From positions 1,488,001-1,552,000 of the forward strand of contig NZ_JAJJMN010000001.1 in assembly GCF_020905335.1 (NCBI RefSeq): DNA of 64,000 nt, read 5' to 3'. Every line of letters starts with the position of its first letter. Position 1 is the first letter of the stretch. The notes below the pieces were generated by a model. It did not search any database. It was not told the DNA's origin and saw nothing but the letters and a program-made list of their open reading frames with translations. The translations under genes and the position numbers were made by a program. This document shows positions 28,015 to 36,725 of the stretch, piece after piece. The DNA comes from Flavobacterium lipolyticum. Lineage in GTDB: Bacteria; Bacteroidota; Bacteroidia; Flavobacteriales; Flavobacteriaceae.

Positions 28015-29130
28015 ATGCAAAACAATTGGTGGAAAATTAGCTCCGAAATCCGTGTAGACACCCCATTTTTGGCCGTTTACGAAGATCGCATTCAGACCAA
28101 CATTGAACGTTTGATAGAATCTGTGAACGGTGATACTCAAAAATTAAGACCACACATCAAAACCCATAAAATTGGGGAGATTCTGGACTTGTTTAAAACC
28201 TATAATATCAACAAAGTTAAATGCGCCACAATTGCCGAAGCAGAACTTGCTGCCATACACGAAATTGAAGACGTACTTCTCGCCTATCAGCCTGTAGGCA
28301 ATAAAAAAGAGCGATGGATTTCCTTACTTAAAAAATATCCTGCTACCGCTTTTTCGACCATTGTTGACAATTACGAATCGGCAAAAGCACTGGATATCGC
28401 GGCACATAAAAACAACCTAAAACTTACCCTTTACCTGGATCTGAACTCCGGAATGAACAGAACCGGAATTTCAATTTCTAAAAACTGGGAAGCCCTGATT
28501 GATGAAATCATCAAACTAAAAAATATTCATTTTGCAGGTATTCACCTGTATGATGGTCATCTGAAAGGAGATGTTGAACATCGAAATTCGGTTGCCTCAA
28601 ATATCTTCTTTAGCATCAACGAAGAAATTGAAAGTATACAGAAAAAACTGGGTTATGAATTAAAAATTGTAGCAGGAGGATCTAACACCTTTCCTTTTTA
28701 TGCCACGCAGAAAAATGTAGAATGCAGTCCGGGAACTTTTGTCTTCTGGGATTCCAACTATCAAATTAACTTACCGGAGCAACATTTCGAACCCGCTTTA
28801 GCAATCGTTGGAACCATCATCTCAAAACCAACCGATACTACTTTTTGTATCGACATTGGGTACAAAGCGGTCGCTTCTGAAAATCCTATCGATAAAAGAC
28901 TGGTCATTTTAAATGACAACGACCTGATCCCAATTTCACATTCTGAAGAGCATCTGGTCATCGAAAATCGAGGTAAAAACAACTATGCGATTGGTGATAC
29001 TATTTATGCGCAGCCCTACCACGTTTGCCCCACTTGCGCATTGTACGATTCCGTTCAGGTAGTCAATAGCGAACAGCAGATTTGTGATCAGTGGCTTGTG
29101 GTTGCGAGAAATCGGAAAATTAATATCTAG
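28015..29130 (+). CDS. D-threonine aldolase / D-serine dehydratase-like PLP enzyme
   Basis: 371 residues with the fold-type III layout. The alanine-racemase-like barrel carries the PLP lysine, Lys49, in the signature RPHIKTHK. The C-terminal D-serine-dehydratase-like domain ends with the metal site PYHVCPTC (His and Cys ligands of the Zn or Mn ion). LYLDLNSGMNRTGI and FAGIHLYDGH are other family marks. Members cleave or dehydrate beta-hydroxy D-amino acids (D-threonine aldolase, D-serine dehydratase, D-threo-3-hydroxyaspartate dehydratase). With a RidA, KDG kinase and KDPG aldolase in the same operon, dehydration of D-glucosaminate to KDG plus ammonia is an attractive reaction. This is inference; plain D-serine or D-threonine use is the main alternative. 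Confidence 0.88.
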   Translation: MQNNWWKISSEIRVDTPFLAVYEDRIQTNIERLIESVNGDTQKLRPHIKTHKIGEILDLFKTYNINKVKCATIAEAELAAIHEIEDVLLAYQPVGNKKERWISLLKKYPATAFSTIVDNYESAKALDIAAHKNNLKLTLYLDLNSGMNRTGISISKNWEALIDEIIKLKNIHFAGIHLYDGHLKGDVEHRNSVASNIFFSINEEIESIQKKLGYELKIVAGGSNTFPFYATQKNVECSPGTFVFWDSNYQINLPEQHFEPALAIVGTIISKPTDTTFCIDIGYKAVASENPIDKRLVILNDNDLIPISHSEEHLVIENRGKNNYAIGDTIYAQPYHVCPTCALYDSVQVVNSEQQICDQWLVVARNRKINI

Positions 29131-29284
29131 TGAAGAGGTATAGAGTCAAGAAGATAGAATCAAGAAAATAGAATCAAGAAGAAAGAGAATAGAACCAAGA
29201 GAATAGAGAAAAGAAAAAAGACCATAGACCTTGTAGAAAACCTCAGAACCTTAGAACCTCAGAACCTTAGAACCTTAAAATACT
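29131..29284. repeat. Low-complexity intergenic repeats
   Basis: Two simple repeat families fill the 154-base gap: purine-rich copies of GAATCAAGAA or GAATAGA, then four copies of the CCTCAGAA/CCTTAGAA type. No gene is visible. Such word repeats are frequent between flavobacterial genes and probably grow by slippage. Confidence 0.7.
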
Positions 29285-30355
29285 ATGTTTATAATAGATG
29301 CCCATTTAGACCTTAGCATGAATGCGATGGAATGGAACAGAGACCTACGAAACGATGTTGCCACCTTACGCCATTTAGAAAAAGGTATGACAGACAAACC
29401 CGATCGCGAACGTGCCACTGTTTCTTTTCCTGATTTGCGAAAAGGAAATATTGGAATTGTGGTCGCCACTCAAATTGCACGATTTGTAAAACCCGACAGT
29501 CTTATTCCCGGCTGGAACTCTCCTGAGCAGGCATGGGCACAAACACAAGGGCAGCTCGTCTGGTACAAAGCCATGGAAGAAGCCGGAGAAATAACTCCTA
29601 TTACAGACAAAAAATCGCTACTGAAACAGATTGATTTATGGAATGACGGAACCCCAAATGATAAAAAACCGATTGGTTATATTTTAAGTCTAGAAGGTGC
29701 CGATTCTATTATCGATATTTCTTACTTGCAAAAAGCACATCAATACGGATTACGCGCTATCGGACCCGCACATTACGGTCCTGGCCGATACGCAAACGGA
29801 ACAGATGCCACCGGAAAAATGCAGCAAAACGGACTTGATTTACTCAAAGAAATGGAACGTCTGAACATTATTCTGGATGCCACTCATTTGTGTGATGATG
29901 CTTTCTGGCAGGCATTAGACCACTACAACGGACCGGTCTGGGCAAGCCACAACAATTGCCGAAGTCTGGTAGATCACAACCGTCAATACAGCGACGAAAT
30001 GATCAAAGCTTTGATTTCACGAGGAGCCGTTATAGGAGGAGCTTTAGACGCCTGGATGCTGGTTCCGAATTGGGAAAGAGGAGTTTCAACCCCACAGGGA
30101 ACTAACTGCAATCTTGAAACTGTTTTCAGACACATGGATCACATCTGTCAATTGGCCGGAAATGCCAATCATATAGGAGTAGGTTCTGATCTTGATGGTG
30201 CTTTTGGTACAGAGCAATCTCCGTACGATTTAAACACTATTGCCGATTTGCAGAAACTAGTTCTGATCTTTAAAAATCATGGCTATTCAGATGAAGATTT
30301 AAATAAAATTTTTCATCAAAACTGGATCAACTTTTTACTAAAAAACTGGGATTAA
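29285..30355 (+). CDS. Membrane-dipeptidase-family (peptidase M19) zinc hydrolase
   Basis: 356 residues without a signal peptide, so probably cytoplasmic. The binuclear metal site of the M19/renal dipeptidase family is visible: DAHLDL at the N-terminus (His and Asp ligands), bridging Glu in LSLEGADS, His in ILDATHLCDD, His in WASHNNCRS, and the catalytic Asp in VGSDLDG. These enzymes cleave dipeptides, often with a D-residue in second place, and belong to the amidohydrolase superfamily, where related members remove acyl groups. In this operon it might release an amino-sugar acid or D-amino acid from an N-acylated or peptidyl form. That is inference. Its stop overlaps the convergent DeoR stop by four bases. 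Confidence 0.9.
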   Translation: MFIIDAHLDLSMNAMEWNRDLRNDVATLRHLEKGMTDKPDRERATVSFPDLRKGNIGIVVATQIARFVKPDSLIPGWNSPEQAWAQTQGQLVWYKAMEEAGEITPITDKKSLLKQIDLWNDGTPNDKKPIGYILSLEGADSIIDISYLQKAHQYGLRAIGPAHYGPGRYANGTDATGKMQQNGLDLLKEMERLNIILDATHLCDDAFWQALDHYNGPVWASHNNCRSLVDHNRQYSDEMIKALISRGAVIGGALDAWMLVPNWERGVSTPQGTNCNLETVFRHMDHICQLAGNANHIGVGSDLDGAFGTEQSPYDLNTIADLQKLVLIFKNHGYSDEDLNKIFHQNWINFLLKNWD

Positions 30356-31128
30356 ACAAAAACTAAACTGGGAACTGCCTTCTTATACGACTGTAGTTTT
30401 TCGTGATCGGGATCTACTTCCGTCACCACGTAATCAACCTCGGATAAGTTGGCAATTTTCATTTTTAGAACTGTATCCAGTTTTTCAGAAATCGTAAGAA
30501 TGGCTGTTTTTTCAGAAGCCTGAATCATCGCTTTTTTGACCTGAACTGTTTCCCAGTCCGAATCTGAAAAGCCGCCTTCGATGTCTAAGGCATTGGTTCC
30601 TAATATTAACAAATCGACTTTAATATTTGCCAGCTGATTGTAAACATCACCGCTCACACACATTTGGCTGTACGACGAAATGCTGCCGCCAATCATGATA
30701 ATTTTAACATTGGGTTTGTCCAGAAGTTCAACCGCCGATAAAACGGTAACGGTAAAAATCGTCAGGTTTAAAGTGTCAGGAATCAATCGGATAAACTCTC
30801 TGATGGTTGTTCCGCCACCAAGTAATAAAACCATACCATCACGAAGTAAACCTAAAGTTTTCTGTGCAATGGTTTGTTTTGCTTCTCCTGCATAAGTTTG
30901 ATTGGAAGAAGAATGGTGATAGGCTTTTGTCATCGCACCACCTTTTACTTTAATCAATAAGGACTCTGATTCAAGTTCATTAATATCTCGTCTCACAGTA
31001 TCTTCTGAAACAAATAATTTAGCCGAAAGGGTTTCAAAACTTACACGAGTGTGCAGGTTAATCTCTTTTAAAATAAGATTTTTACGTTCTTCCTTGGTGT
31101 AATTAACCACTTCATTATCATTATTCAT
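30352..31128 (-). CDS. DeoR-family transcriptional regulator
   Basis: 258 residues. The N-terminal winged helix (about 12-68) contains the family signature VSFETLSAKLFVSEDTVRRD followed by INELESESLL and KGGA. The C-terminal DeoR sensor domain (about 85-240) has LLGGGTTIREF, FTVTVLSAVELL and ILGTNALDIEGGFSD, which bind a phosphorylated sugar in characterised members. It converges on the dipeptidase gene and diverges from the GH20 gene. A TGCA-N7-TGCG copy of the shared operator lies in its own promoter, suggesting autoregulation. A keto-deoxy sugar phosphate such as KDPG is a reasonable inducer, as the pathway makes it; this is inference. Confidence 0.93.
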   Translation of the reverse strand: MNNDNEVVNYTKEERKNLILKEINLHTRVSFETLSAKLFVSEDTVRRDINELESESLLIKVKGGAMTKAYHHSSSNQTYAGEAKQTIAQKTLGLLRDGMVLLLGGGTTIREFIRLIPDTLNLTIFTVTVLSAVELLDKPNVKIIMIGGSISSYSQMCVSGDVYNQLANIKVDLLILGTNALDIEGGFSDSDWETVQVKKAMIQASEKTAILTISEKLDTVLKMKIANLSEVDYVVTEVDPDHEKLQSYKKAVPSLVFV

Positions 31129-31166
31129 GCATGTTCAATTTTAGTAAAGCAAATGTAAACAATTAA

Positions 31167-31181
31167 TGCAATATTATTGCG
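31167..31181. promoter_or_regulatory. Operator in the DeoR promoter
   Basis: TGCA-N7-TGCG on the plus strand. On the minus strand a TACATTTG -7 element follows at 31157-31150, so the operator sits directly upstream of it and would block RNA polymerase. The distance to the DeoR start (31128) leaves a short leader of about 15-20 bases. Confidence 0.6.
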
Positions 31182-31251
31182 AAACAAATTAGAATACAGT
31201 GTAATAATAACGTTAATTCATCTATTATAAAGACTTTTAAATACAAATAGC

Positions 31252-31272
31252 ATTTGCAAAAAAAATGCAAAT
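31252..31272. promoter_or_regulatory. Operator upstream of the GH20 gene
   Basis: The best inverted repeat of the set: ATTTGCA-N7-TGCAAAT with an all-A spacer. A TACATTTG -7 element follows at 31287-31294, 15 bases downstream, placing the operator over the promoter spacer. The GH20 start is 24 bases beyond. Confidence 0.7.
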
Positions 31273-31317
31273 CACCCAACAAACCTTACATTTGTTTAAC
31301 AAACCAAAAAAGTAATC

Positions 31318-33621
31318 ATGCAAAAAAATATTTTTATTCTTTTACTATTTTGTTATTCTTTTGGAAGTGCCCAGACTTCCTTAAATAATAATTCGATCAT
31401 TCCGGCTCCTAATTTCTACAAAGCCACCGGAGACAGTATTCGTTTAAATGGGCAAATTAAAGTGCTTTTTGAGAAAAATAAATTCAGTGTTAAAGAACAA
31501 AAAACAGCAAAGCTGTTGGAGTCTGCTATAAATGCTAACACCTCAAAGAAAAAAAGCACTATCGATGTTTTATTCCTAACACAAAATCCTGCTTCCTCTC
31601 TAAAAAAAGAAGGATATAAAATTGCAATCACTCCTAAAAAAATAACCGTTACCGGAAGTGAAGAAGGATTGTTTTATGCAGTTCAGAGTTTATTGCAAAT
31701 GCTTCCGAACAAACCTAAAAGTCAGGAAATAAAACTTCCTTGTGTGACGATAGAGGATGAACCGAGATACGATTACCGAGGCCTGCATTTAGACGTTTGC
31801 CGTCACTTTTTTTCTGTTGATGTTATAAAAGATTTTATCGCTCAGATGTCCAGTTATAAATTAAATAATTTCCATTGGCATTTAACGGACGATCAGGGCT
31901 GGAGAATTGAAATCAAAAAATACCCGAAGCTAACCGAAGTAGGCTCGAAAAGAGCCCAGACTCTCGTAGGAAATAAGTTCGAGAGATTCCCTTATTTTTT
32001 TGACGGAAATCCTTACGGAGGCTTTTATACTCAGGAAGAAATCAAGGACGTGGTAAAATTTGCTGAAGAACATTATGTCAATGTGATCCCCGAAATCGAA
32101 ATGCCAGGACATGCCACTGCAGCCGTTACCGCTTATCCAAATTTATCCTGTTTTCCGGATCGCCCTTATAAAGTTATTGAATACTGGGGAGTGTTTGAAG
32201 ATATCTTCTGTGCCGGAAAAGAAGAAACCTTTACTTTTCTGGAAGATGTCTTAACTGAAGTCATGGCGTTATTCCCTAGCAAATACATTCACATTGGTGG
32301 TGACGAATGCCCAAAAGCCAGATGGAAAGAATGTCCAAACTGTCAAAAAAAGATCAAAGAATTAGGATTGAAAAACGAACACGAATTACAAACTTATCTT
32401 ACCACCAGAATCGAAAAATTCCTAAACAACAATGGAAGACAAATTCTCGGTTGGGACGAAATGCTCGAAGGCGGCCTGACTCCAAATGCAGCAGTAATGT
32501 CCTGGCGCGGAGAATCGGGCGGAATTGCCGCAGCCAAACAAAAGCATTTTGTCATCATGAATCCCGAGCACATTTTGTATCTGGATTACAATCAGGCGTA
32601 TTCTCCAAATGAACCTTTAACGGTGGGAAGATTAGTCACAGTCGAAAAAATGTACAACTACAACCCGACTCCAGTTGACAGTTTAACGATTGACGAACAA
32701 AAATACATCATGGGCGTACAGTCCAATCTGTGGTCGGAATATTTAACGAGTCCGGCCAAACTAAATTATCAGCTTTATCCCCGAATGTTTGCTTTAGCAG
32801 AGATAGCCTGGACAGCCCCACAAAATAAAAATTACCATAATTTTGTTCTGAATCGCATGCCGCATCATTTAGAAAAACTGGAACTACAGAAAAGATTATA
32901 CAAAGTACCAACACCGTTTGGAGCAAACGAAACCGCTTTAATCACTTCAAAATATACCCTGGATCTAAAACCAACCATCAAAAACGGACAAATTTTCTAT
33001 ACCATCGACGGCTATAATCCGGATGAAACGGCAGAACTTTATACCAAACCTGTCGCGATACACGTTCCAAAAGGAGAATTCAGAACCGTAAAAACCGTTC
33101 AGATTAGCCCAAGCGGAAGAAAAAGTTCAATCAACAAAATTATACTCCGAAATCCTGATTTAAAACCTGCATTAGCTGTAAAACCAACCAAACAAGGTTT
33201 GAAATACGAGTATTTTGTCGGAACCTTATTTCAGCAGGTTCAGGATTTAGAATTAGTAAAACCAGTGAATTCGGGAATTTTTGAAGGCACCATAAGCAGC
33301 GAAAAATGGAAAACGAAAAAAGAGCGCTATATTGGCTTAAAATTCGACGGATATATCTACATTCCGGAAACTGCAAATTATACCTTTTCAACGCTCTCAG
33401 ACGACGGATCGAAGCTTTTTATTGACAATGAACTGATCGTGAATAACGATGGAATACATTGGCTCAACGAAGCCTACGGAGTCGTGAAACTCGAAAAAGG
33501 TTTCCACAAATTCAATATCAGTTATTTTGACCAGATTGGCGGAACTACTTTAAATTGTTTTATCCAACCCGAAGGAAAAGAAAAACAGGAAATCAGCGCT
33601 TCGCAATTCTATTTCGAGTAA
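31318..33621 (+). CDS. GH20 beta-N-acetylhexosaminidase with PA14 domain
   Basis: 767 residues. Signal peptide 1-19 (FILLLFCYSFGSAQ). An N-terminal GH20b domain (about 25-140) precedes the GH20 barrel (about 150-500), with LNNFHWHLTDDQGWR (184-198) and the catalytic pair Asp329-Glu330 in YIHIGGDECPK. A chitobiase-type C-terminal sandwich (about 545-615, FYTIDGYNPDETAELYTKPV) follows. A PA14 domain closes the protein (about 625-760, ending in the YFDQIGGTTLNCFIQ region). The enzyme removes terminal beta-linked GlcNAc or GalNAc in the periplasm or at the surface. The PA14 domain may bind glycan. It is transcribed away from the DeoR gene and shares its operator, so it is probably part of the same regulon. 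Confidence 0.94.
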   Translation: MQKNIFILLLFCYSFGSAQTSLNNNSIIPAPNFYKATGDSIRLNGQIKVLFEKNKFSVKEQKTAKLLESAINANTSKKKSTIDVLFLTQNPASSLKKEGYKIAITPKKITVTGSEEGLFYAVQSLLQMLPNKPKSQEIKLPCVTIEDEPRYDYRGLHLDVCRHFFSVDVIKDFIAQMSSYKLNNFHWHLTDDQGWRIEIKKYPKLTEVGSKRAQTLVGNKFERFPYFFDGNPYGGFYTQEEIKDVVKFAEEHYVNVIPEIEMPGHATAAVTAYPNLSCFPDRPYKVIEYWGVFEDIFCAGKEETFTFLEDVLTEVMALFPSKYIHIGGDECPKARWKECPNCQKKIKELGLKNEHELQTYLTTRIEKFLNNNGRQILGWDEMLEGGLTPNAAVMSWRGESGGIAAAKQKHFVIMNPEHILYLDYNQAYSPNEPLTVGRLVTVEKMYNYNPTPVDSLTIDEQKYIMGVQSNLWSEYLTSPAKLNYQLYPRMFALAEIAWTAPQNKNYHNFVLNRMPHHLEKLELQKRLYKVPTPFGANETALITSKYTLDLKPTIKNGQIFYTIDGYNPDETAELYTKPVAIHVPKGEFRTVKTVQISPSGRKSSINKIILRNPDLKPALAVKPTKQGLKYEYFVGTLFQQVQDLELVKPVNSGIFEGTISSEKWKTKKERYIGLKFDGYIYIPETANYTFSTLSDDGSKLFIDNELIVNNDGIHWLNEAYGVVKLEKGFHKFNISYFDQIGGTTLNCFIQPEGKEKQEISASQFYFE

Positions 33622-33693
33622 AAGCACAAAAGTGATAACCCAAAATAACAACTCCTTTGATGGAACAAAAATTCGTAAAAAAGCAACAGTAAA

Positions 33694-33799
33694 ACCCCAA
33701 CGGGGTACTCTATTTATAAAACTTCAACAAGACCTATAAAAAAAGCTCCAGAGGAGCGATATCTATTTACAATCTAACACCTATCGCTCCTCTCGAGCT
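33694..33799. repeat. Two short inverted repeats of flavobacterial intergenic type
   Basis: ACCCCAACGGGGT (33694-33706) is a small hairpin. AGCTCCAGAGGAGCGATA and TATCGCTCCTCTCGAGCT (33744-33799) form a long imperfect stem of REP character. Both motifs are familiar as repeated intergenic sequences in flavobacteria. No gene is visible in the gap from 33622 to 33868. Confidence 0.6.
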
Positions 33800-33804
33800 A
33801 ACAA

Positions 33805-33843
33805 AAAAAAAAAGCATCCGCCATAAAGGCGGATGCTTTTTTA
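33805..33843. terminator. Bidirectional terminator between GH20 and sdhB
   Basis: GCATCCGCC and GGCGGATGC form a perfect 9-bp GC-rich stem around a 5-base loop, flanked by an A tract on the left and a T tract on the right. It can stop both the GH20 transcript and the oppositely oriented sdh transcript. Confidence 0.9.
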
Positions 33844-33868
33844 TATAACTAAAAAGATACGTTTTAAA

Positions 33869-34615
33869 TTATCCTTTCAAGCTTGCTGCTAAATACTCAC
33901 GGTTCATACGTGCGATATTTTCAAGAGAGATTCCTTTAGGACATTCTACCTCACAAGCTCCGGTATTTGTACAGTTACCAAAACCTTCTGCATCCATTTG
34001 GTGAACCATATTTAAAACACGGTCAACTGCTTCAACTTTACCTTGCGGTAATAAAGCGTATTGAGATACTTTTGCAGAAACGAACAACATTGCTGATGAG
34101 TTTTTACAAGTTGCCACACAAGCTCCACAACCAATACAAGCTGCAGCATCAAAAGATTTATCTGCATCGTCTTTGTTGATTGGAATTGTATTTGCATCAA
34201 TTGTATTACCTGAAGTATTTACAGAGATAAATCCTCCTGCATGTTGAATTCTGTCAAAAGAACTTCTATCAACTACTAAATCTTTAATTACAGGGAAAGC
34301 TTTTGCTCTAAATGGCTCGATAAAAATCGTATCACCATCTTTGAACATACGCATGTGCAATTGACAAGTAGTAACTCCTCTGTCTGGTCCATGCGCTTCT
34401 CCGTTGATAAACAAAGAACACATTCCGCAAATTCCTTCGCGACAATCGTGGTCAAATGCTACCGGTTCGTCTCCTTTATTGATCAATTGTTCGTTAAGAA
34501 CGTCAAGCATTTCAAGGAAAGACATATCCGGTTCAATTCCGTCAATAGGATATTCTACAATCCCTCCTTTATCTTGGGCGTTTTTCTGACGCCATATTTT
34601 TAATGTAAGTTTCAT
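33869..34615 (-). CDS. sdhB: Succinate dehydrogenase iron-sulfur subunit
   Basis: 248 residues. All three cluster motifs are present: the [2Fe-2S] cluster with Cys58, Cys63, Cys66 ([10 protein letters not shown]) and Cys84; then [11 protein letters not shown] for the [4Fe-4S] cluster; and [15 protein letters not shown] for the third cluster. It passes electrons from the flavoprotein to the quinone-reducing membrane subunit on the cytoplasmic face of the inner membrane. It is the last gene of sdhC-sdhA-sdhB, the gene order of the Bacteroidota five-module-type enzymes with a single diheme cytochrome b. The start at ATG 34615 gives a normal N-terminus ([10 protein letters not shown]). Confidence 0.95.
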   Translation of the reverse strand: MKLTLKIWRQKNAQDKGGIVEYPIDGIEPDMSFLEMLDVLNEQLINKGDEPVAFDHDCREGICGMCSLFINGEAHGPDRGVTTCQLHMRMFKDGDTIFIEPFRAKAFPVIKDLVVDRSSFDRIQHAGGFISVNTSGNTIDANTIPINKDDADKSFDAAACIGCGACVATCKNSSAMLFVSAKVSQYALLPQGKVEAVDRVLNMVHQMDAEGFGNCTNTGACEVECPKGISLENIARMNREYLAASLKG

Positions 34616-34713
34616 TTTCTATAAGTTTAAAAGTCTTAAAGTCTAAAGTCATAAAGTCAAAAATCGAAAGCTTAATACTTTAAGACTTTGGACTTAGGAC
34701 TTTGGACTAAACC
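34616..34713. repeat. AAAGTC word repeat between sdhA and sdhB
   Basis: The 98-base gap contains AAGTCTAAAGTC-type words on its left and GACTTTGG/GGACTTTGGACT words on its right, so the two halves can pair as a large hairpin in the sdh mRNA. It lies inside the operon, between the sdhA stop and the sdhB start, and might affect the sdhA to sdhB ratio. Confidence 0.6.
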
Positions 34714-36714
34714 CTATTTATAACTACGTTGTACTAATTTGATGTTTTCGTAAACCAGAGGTTCTTTGTGTAATACTGCGTCACTTGGTTTTCCTTTGTA
34801 TTCCCAAGCTGCAACGTATGCAAAGTTCTCATCATCACGAAGTGCTTCACCTTCTTCTGTTTGATACTCTTCACGGAAGTGACCTCCACAAGATTCGTTA
34901 CGGTGTAAAGCATCTTTTGCGAACAACTCTCCCAATTCTAAGAAATCAGCAACACGAGTTGCTTTTTCTAATTCCTGGTTAAATTCGTTAGCACTTCCAG
35001 GTACTTTTACGTCTTTATAAAACTCTTCACGTAAAGCGGCAATTTCTTCGATAGCTTCGGCTAAACCTTTAGCATTACGAGCCATACCTACTTTATCCCA
35101 CATGATTTTCCCTAATTTCTTATGGAAATAATCTACAGAATGAGTTCCTTTATTATTGATAAATTTCTCGATTTGATCTTTTACTCCTTTTTCTGCTTCT
35201 ACGAATTCTGGTAAATCTGTAGAGATAGGTCCCATTTTAATATCCGGAGCCAAATAATCCCCGATAGTATAAGGTAATACGAAATAACCATCTGCTAAAC
35301 CTTGCATTAAGGCAGAAGCTCCAAGTCTGTTTGCTCCGTGATCAGAGAAGTTAGACTCTCCGATTGAGAAACATCCCGGAATGGTAGTCATTAAGTTATA
35401 ATCAACCCAGGTACCACCCATAGTGTAGTGAACCGCAGGGTAAATCATCATTGGCGTCACATAAGGATCTTCGTCAACAATTTTTAAGTACATCTGGAAT
35501 AAGTTTCCGTACTTACTTTTTACGATATCCGTTCCTAACTTAGTTACTAAAGCACTGTCATTTTCATTCAATCCTTTTACGTGAGCAGCCTCAGCACCGT
35601 AACGTTTAATAGCAGCAGCGAAATCTAAATAAACCGCTTCTCCTGTTTTGTTCACACCAAAACCGGCATCACATCTTTCTTTTGCAGCACGAGACGCAAC
35701 GTCACGAGGTACTAAGTTACCAAAAGCAGGATATCTTCTTTCTAAGAAATAATCTCTTTCGTCTTCAGATAAATCAGTTGCTTTTTTCTTTCCTTCACGA
35801 ATTGCTTTCGCATCTTCTAATTTTGCAGGAACCCAAATACGACCGTCATTACGTAATGATTCAGACATCAAAGTCAATTTTGACTGGTGATCTCCTGAAA
35901 CCGGAATACAAGTTGGGTGAATTTGTGTGTAACAAGGATTCGCGAAAAACGCTCCTTTTTTATGTATTTTCCAAGCTGCTGTTGCGTTACTTCCCATAGC
36001 ATTAGTTGAAAGGAAAAACACGTTTCCGTATCCTCCTGAACCTACTACTACCGCATGAGCAGAGTGTCTTTCAATTTCTCCTGTGATAAGGTTACGAGCG
36101 ATAATACCTCTCGCTTTTCCGTCAACAATTACAATGTCAAGCATTTCGTGACGGTTGTACATTTTTACTTTTCCACGACCAATCTGACGGTTCATTGCAG
36201 AATAAGCTCCTAACAATAATTGTTGTCCGGTTTGTCCTTGTGCGTAAAAAGTACGGGAAACCAAAGTTCCTCCAAAAGAACGGTTATCCAATAATCCACC
36301 ATATTCACGAGCCAATGGTACCCCTTGAGCCACACACTGGTCGATAATATTAGCCGAAACTTCAGCCAAACGGTGAACGTTTGCCTCACGTGCACGGTAG
36401 TCACCTCCTTTTACAGTATCATAAAATAATCTGTAAACAGAGTCACCGTCACCTTTATAATTTTTTGCAGCATTGATCCCCCCTTGTGCAGCAATAGAGT
36501 GCGCACGACGTGGTGAATCCTGAAAACAGAAAGCTTTTACGTTATATCCTAACTCAGCCAAAGTAGCCGCAGCAGAACCTCCAGCCAAACCTGTTCCAAC
36601 TATAATAATATCTAAATTACGTTTGTTAGCAGGGTTTACTAAATTAATATGATCTTTATAATTTGTCCATTTGTCCGATATTGGACCATTTGGAATTTTT
36701 GAATCTAATGCCAT
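34714..36714 (-). CDS. sdhA: Succinate dehydrogenase flavoprotein subunit
   Basis: 666 residues. The FAD-binding Rossmann motif [20 protein letters not shown] is at 37-56, and the His for covalent FAD attachment is His72 in [15 protein letters not shown]. The substrate-site segments [26 protein letters not shown] and [18 protein letters not shown] are present. It oxidises succinate to fumarate in the citric-acid cycle on the cytoplasmic side of the membrane. The long form (666 residues against about 590 in E. coli) is typical of the Bacteroidota/epsilon type with SdhC of the diheme b class. It starts 11 bases after the sdhC stop. Confidence 0.96.
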   Translation of the reverse strand: MALDSKIPNGPISDKWTNYKDHINLVNPANKRNLDIIIVGTGLAGGSAAATLAELGYNVKAFCFQDSPRRAHSIAAQGGINAAKNYKGDGDSVYRLFYDTVKGGDYRAREANVHRLAEVSANIIDQCVAQGVPLAREYGGLLDNRSFGGTLVSRTFYAQGQTGQQLLLGAYSAMNRQIGRGKVKMYNRHEMLDIVIVDGKARGIIARNLITGEIERHSAHAVVVGSGGYGNVFFLSTNAMGSNATAAWKIHKKGAFFANPCYTQIHPTCIPVSGDHQSKLTLMSESLRNDGRIWVPAKLEDAKAIREGKKKATDLSEDERDYFLERRYPAFGNLVPRDVASRAAKERCDAGFGVNKTGEAVYLDFAAAIKRYGAEAAHVKGLNENDSALVTKLGTDIVKSKYGNLFQMYLKIVDEDPYVTPMMIYPAVHYTMGGTWVDYNLMTTIPGCFSIGESNFSDHGANRLGASALMQGLADGYFVLPYTIGDYLAPDIKMGPISTDLPEFVEAEKGVKDQIEKFINNKGTHSVDYFHKKLGKIMWDKVGMARNAKGLAEAIEEIAALREEFYKDVKVPGSANEFNQELEKATRVADFLELGELFAKDALHRNESCGGHFREEYQTEEGEALRDDENFAYVAAWEYKGKPSDAVLHKEPLVYENIKLVQRSYK

Positions 36715-36725
36715 TATAATTGATA

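Noticed and set aside
13789..33621. Classical GlcNAc (nagA/nagB) utilisation locus
   Set aside because: No NagA, NagB or hexokinase-type gene is present; the catabolic genes instead lead through KDG and KDPG.
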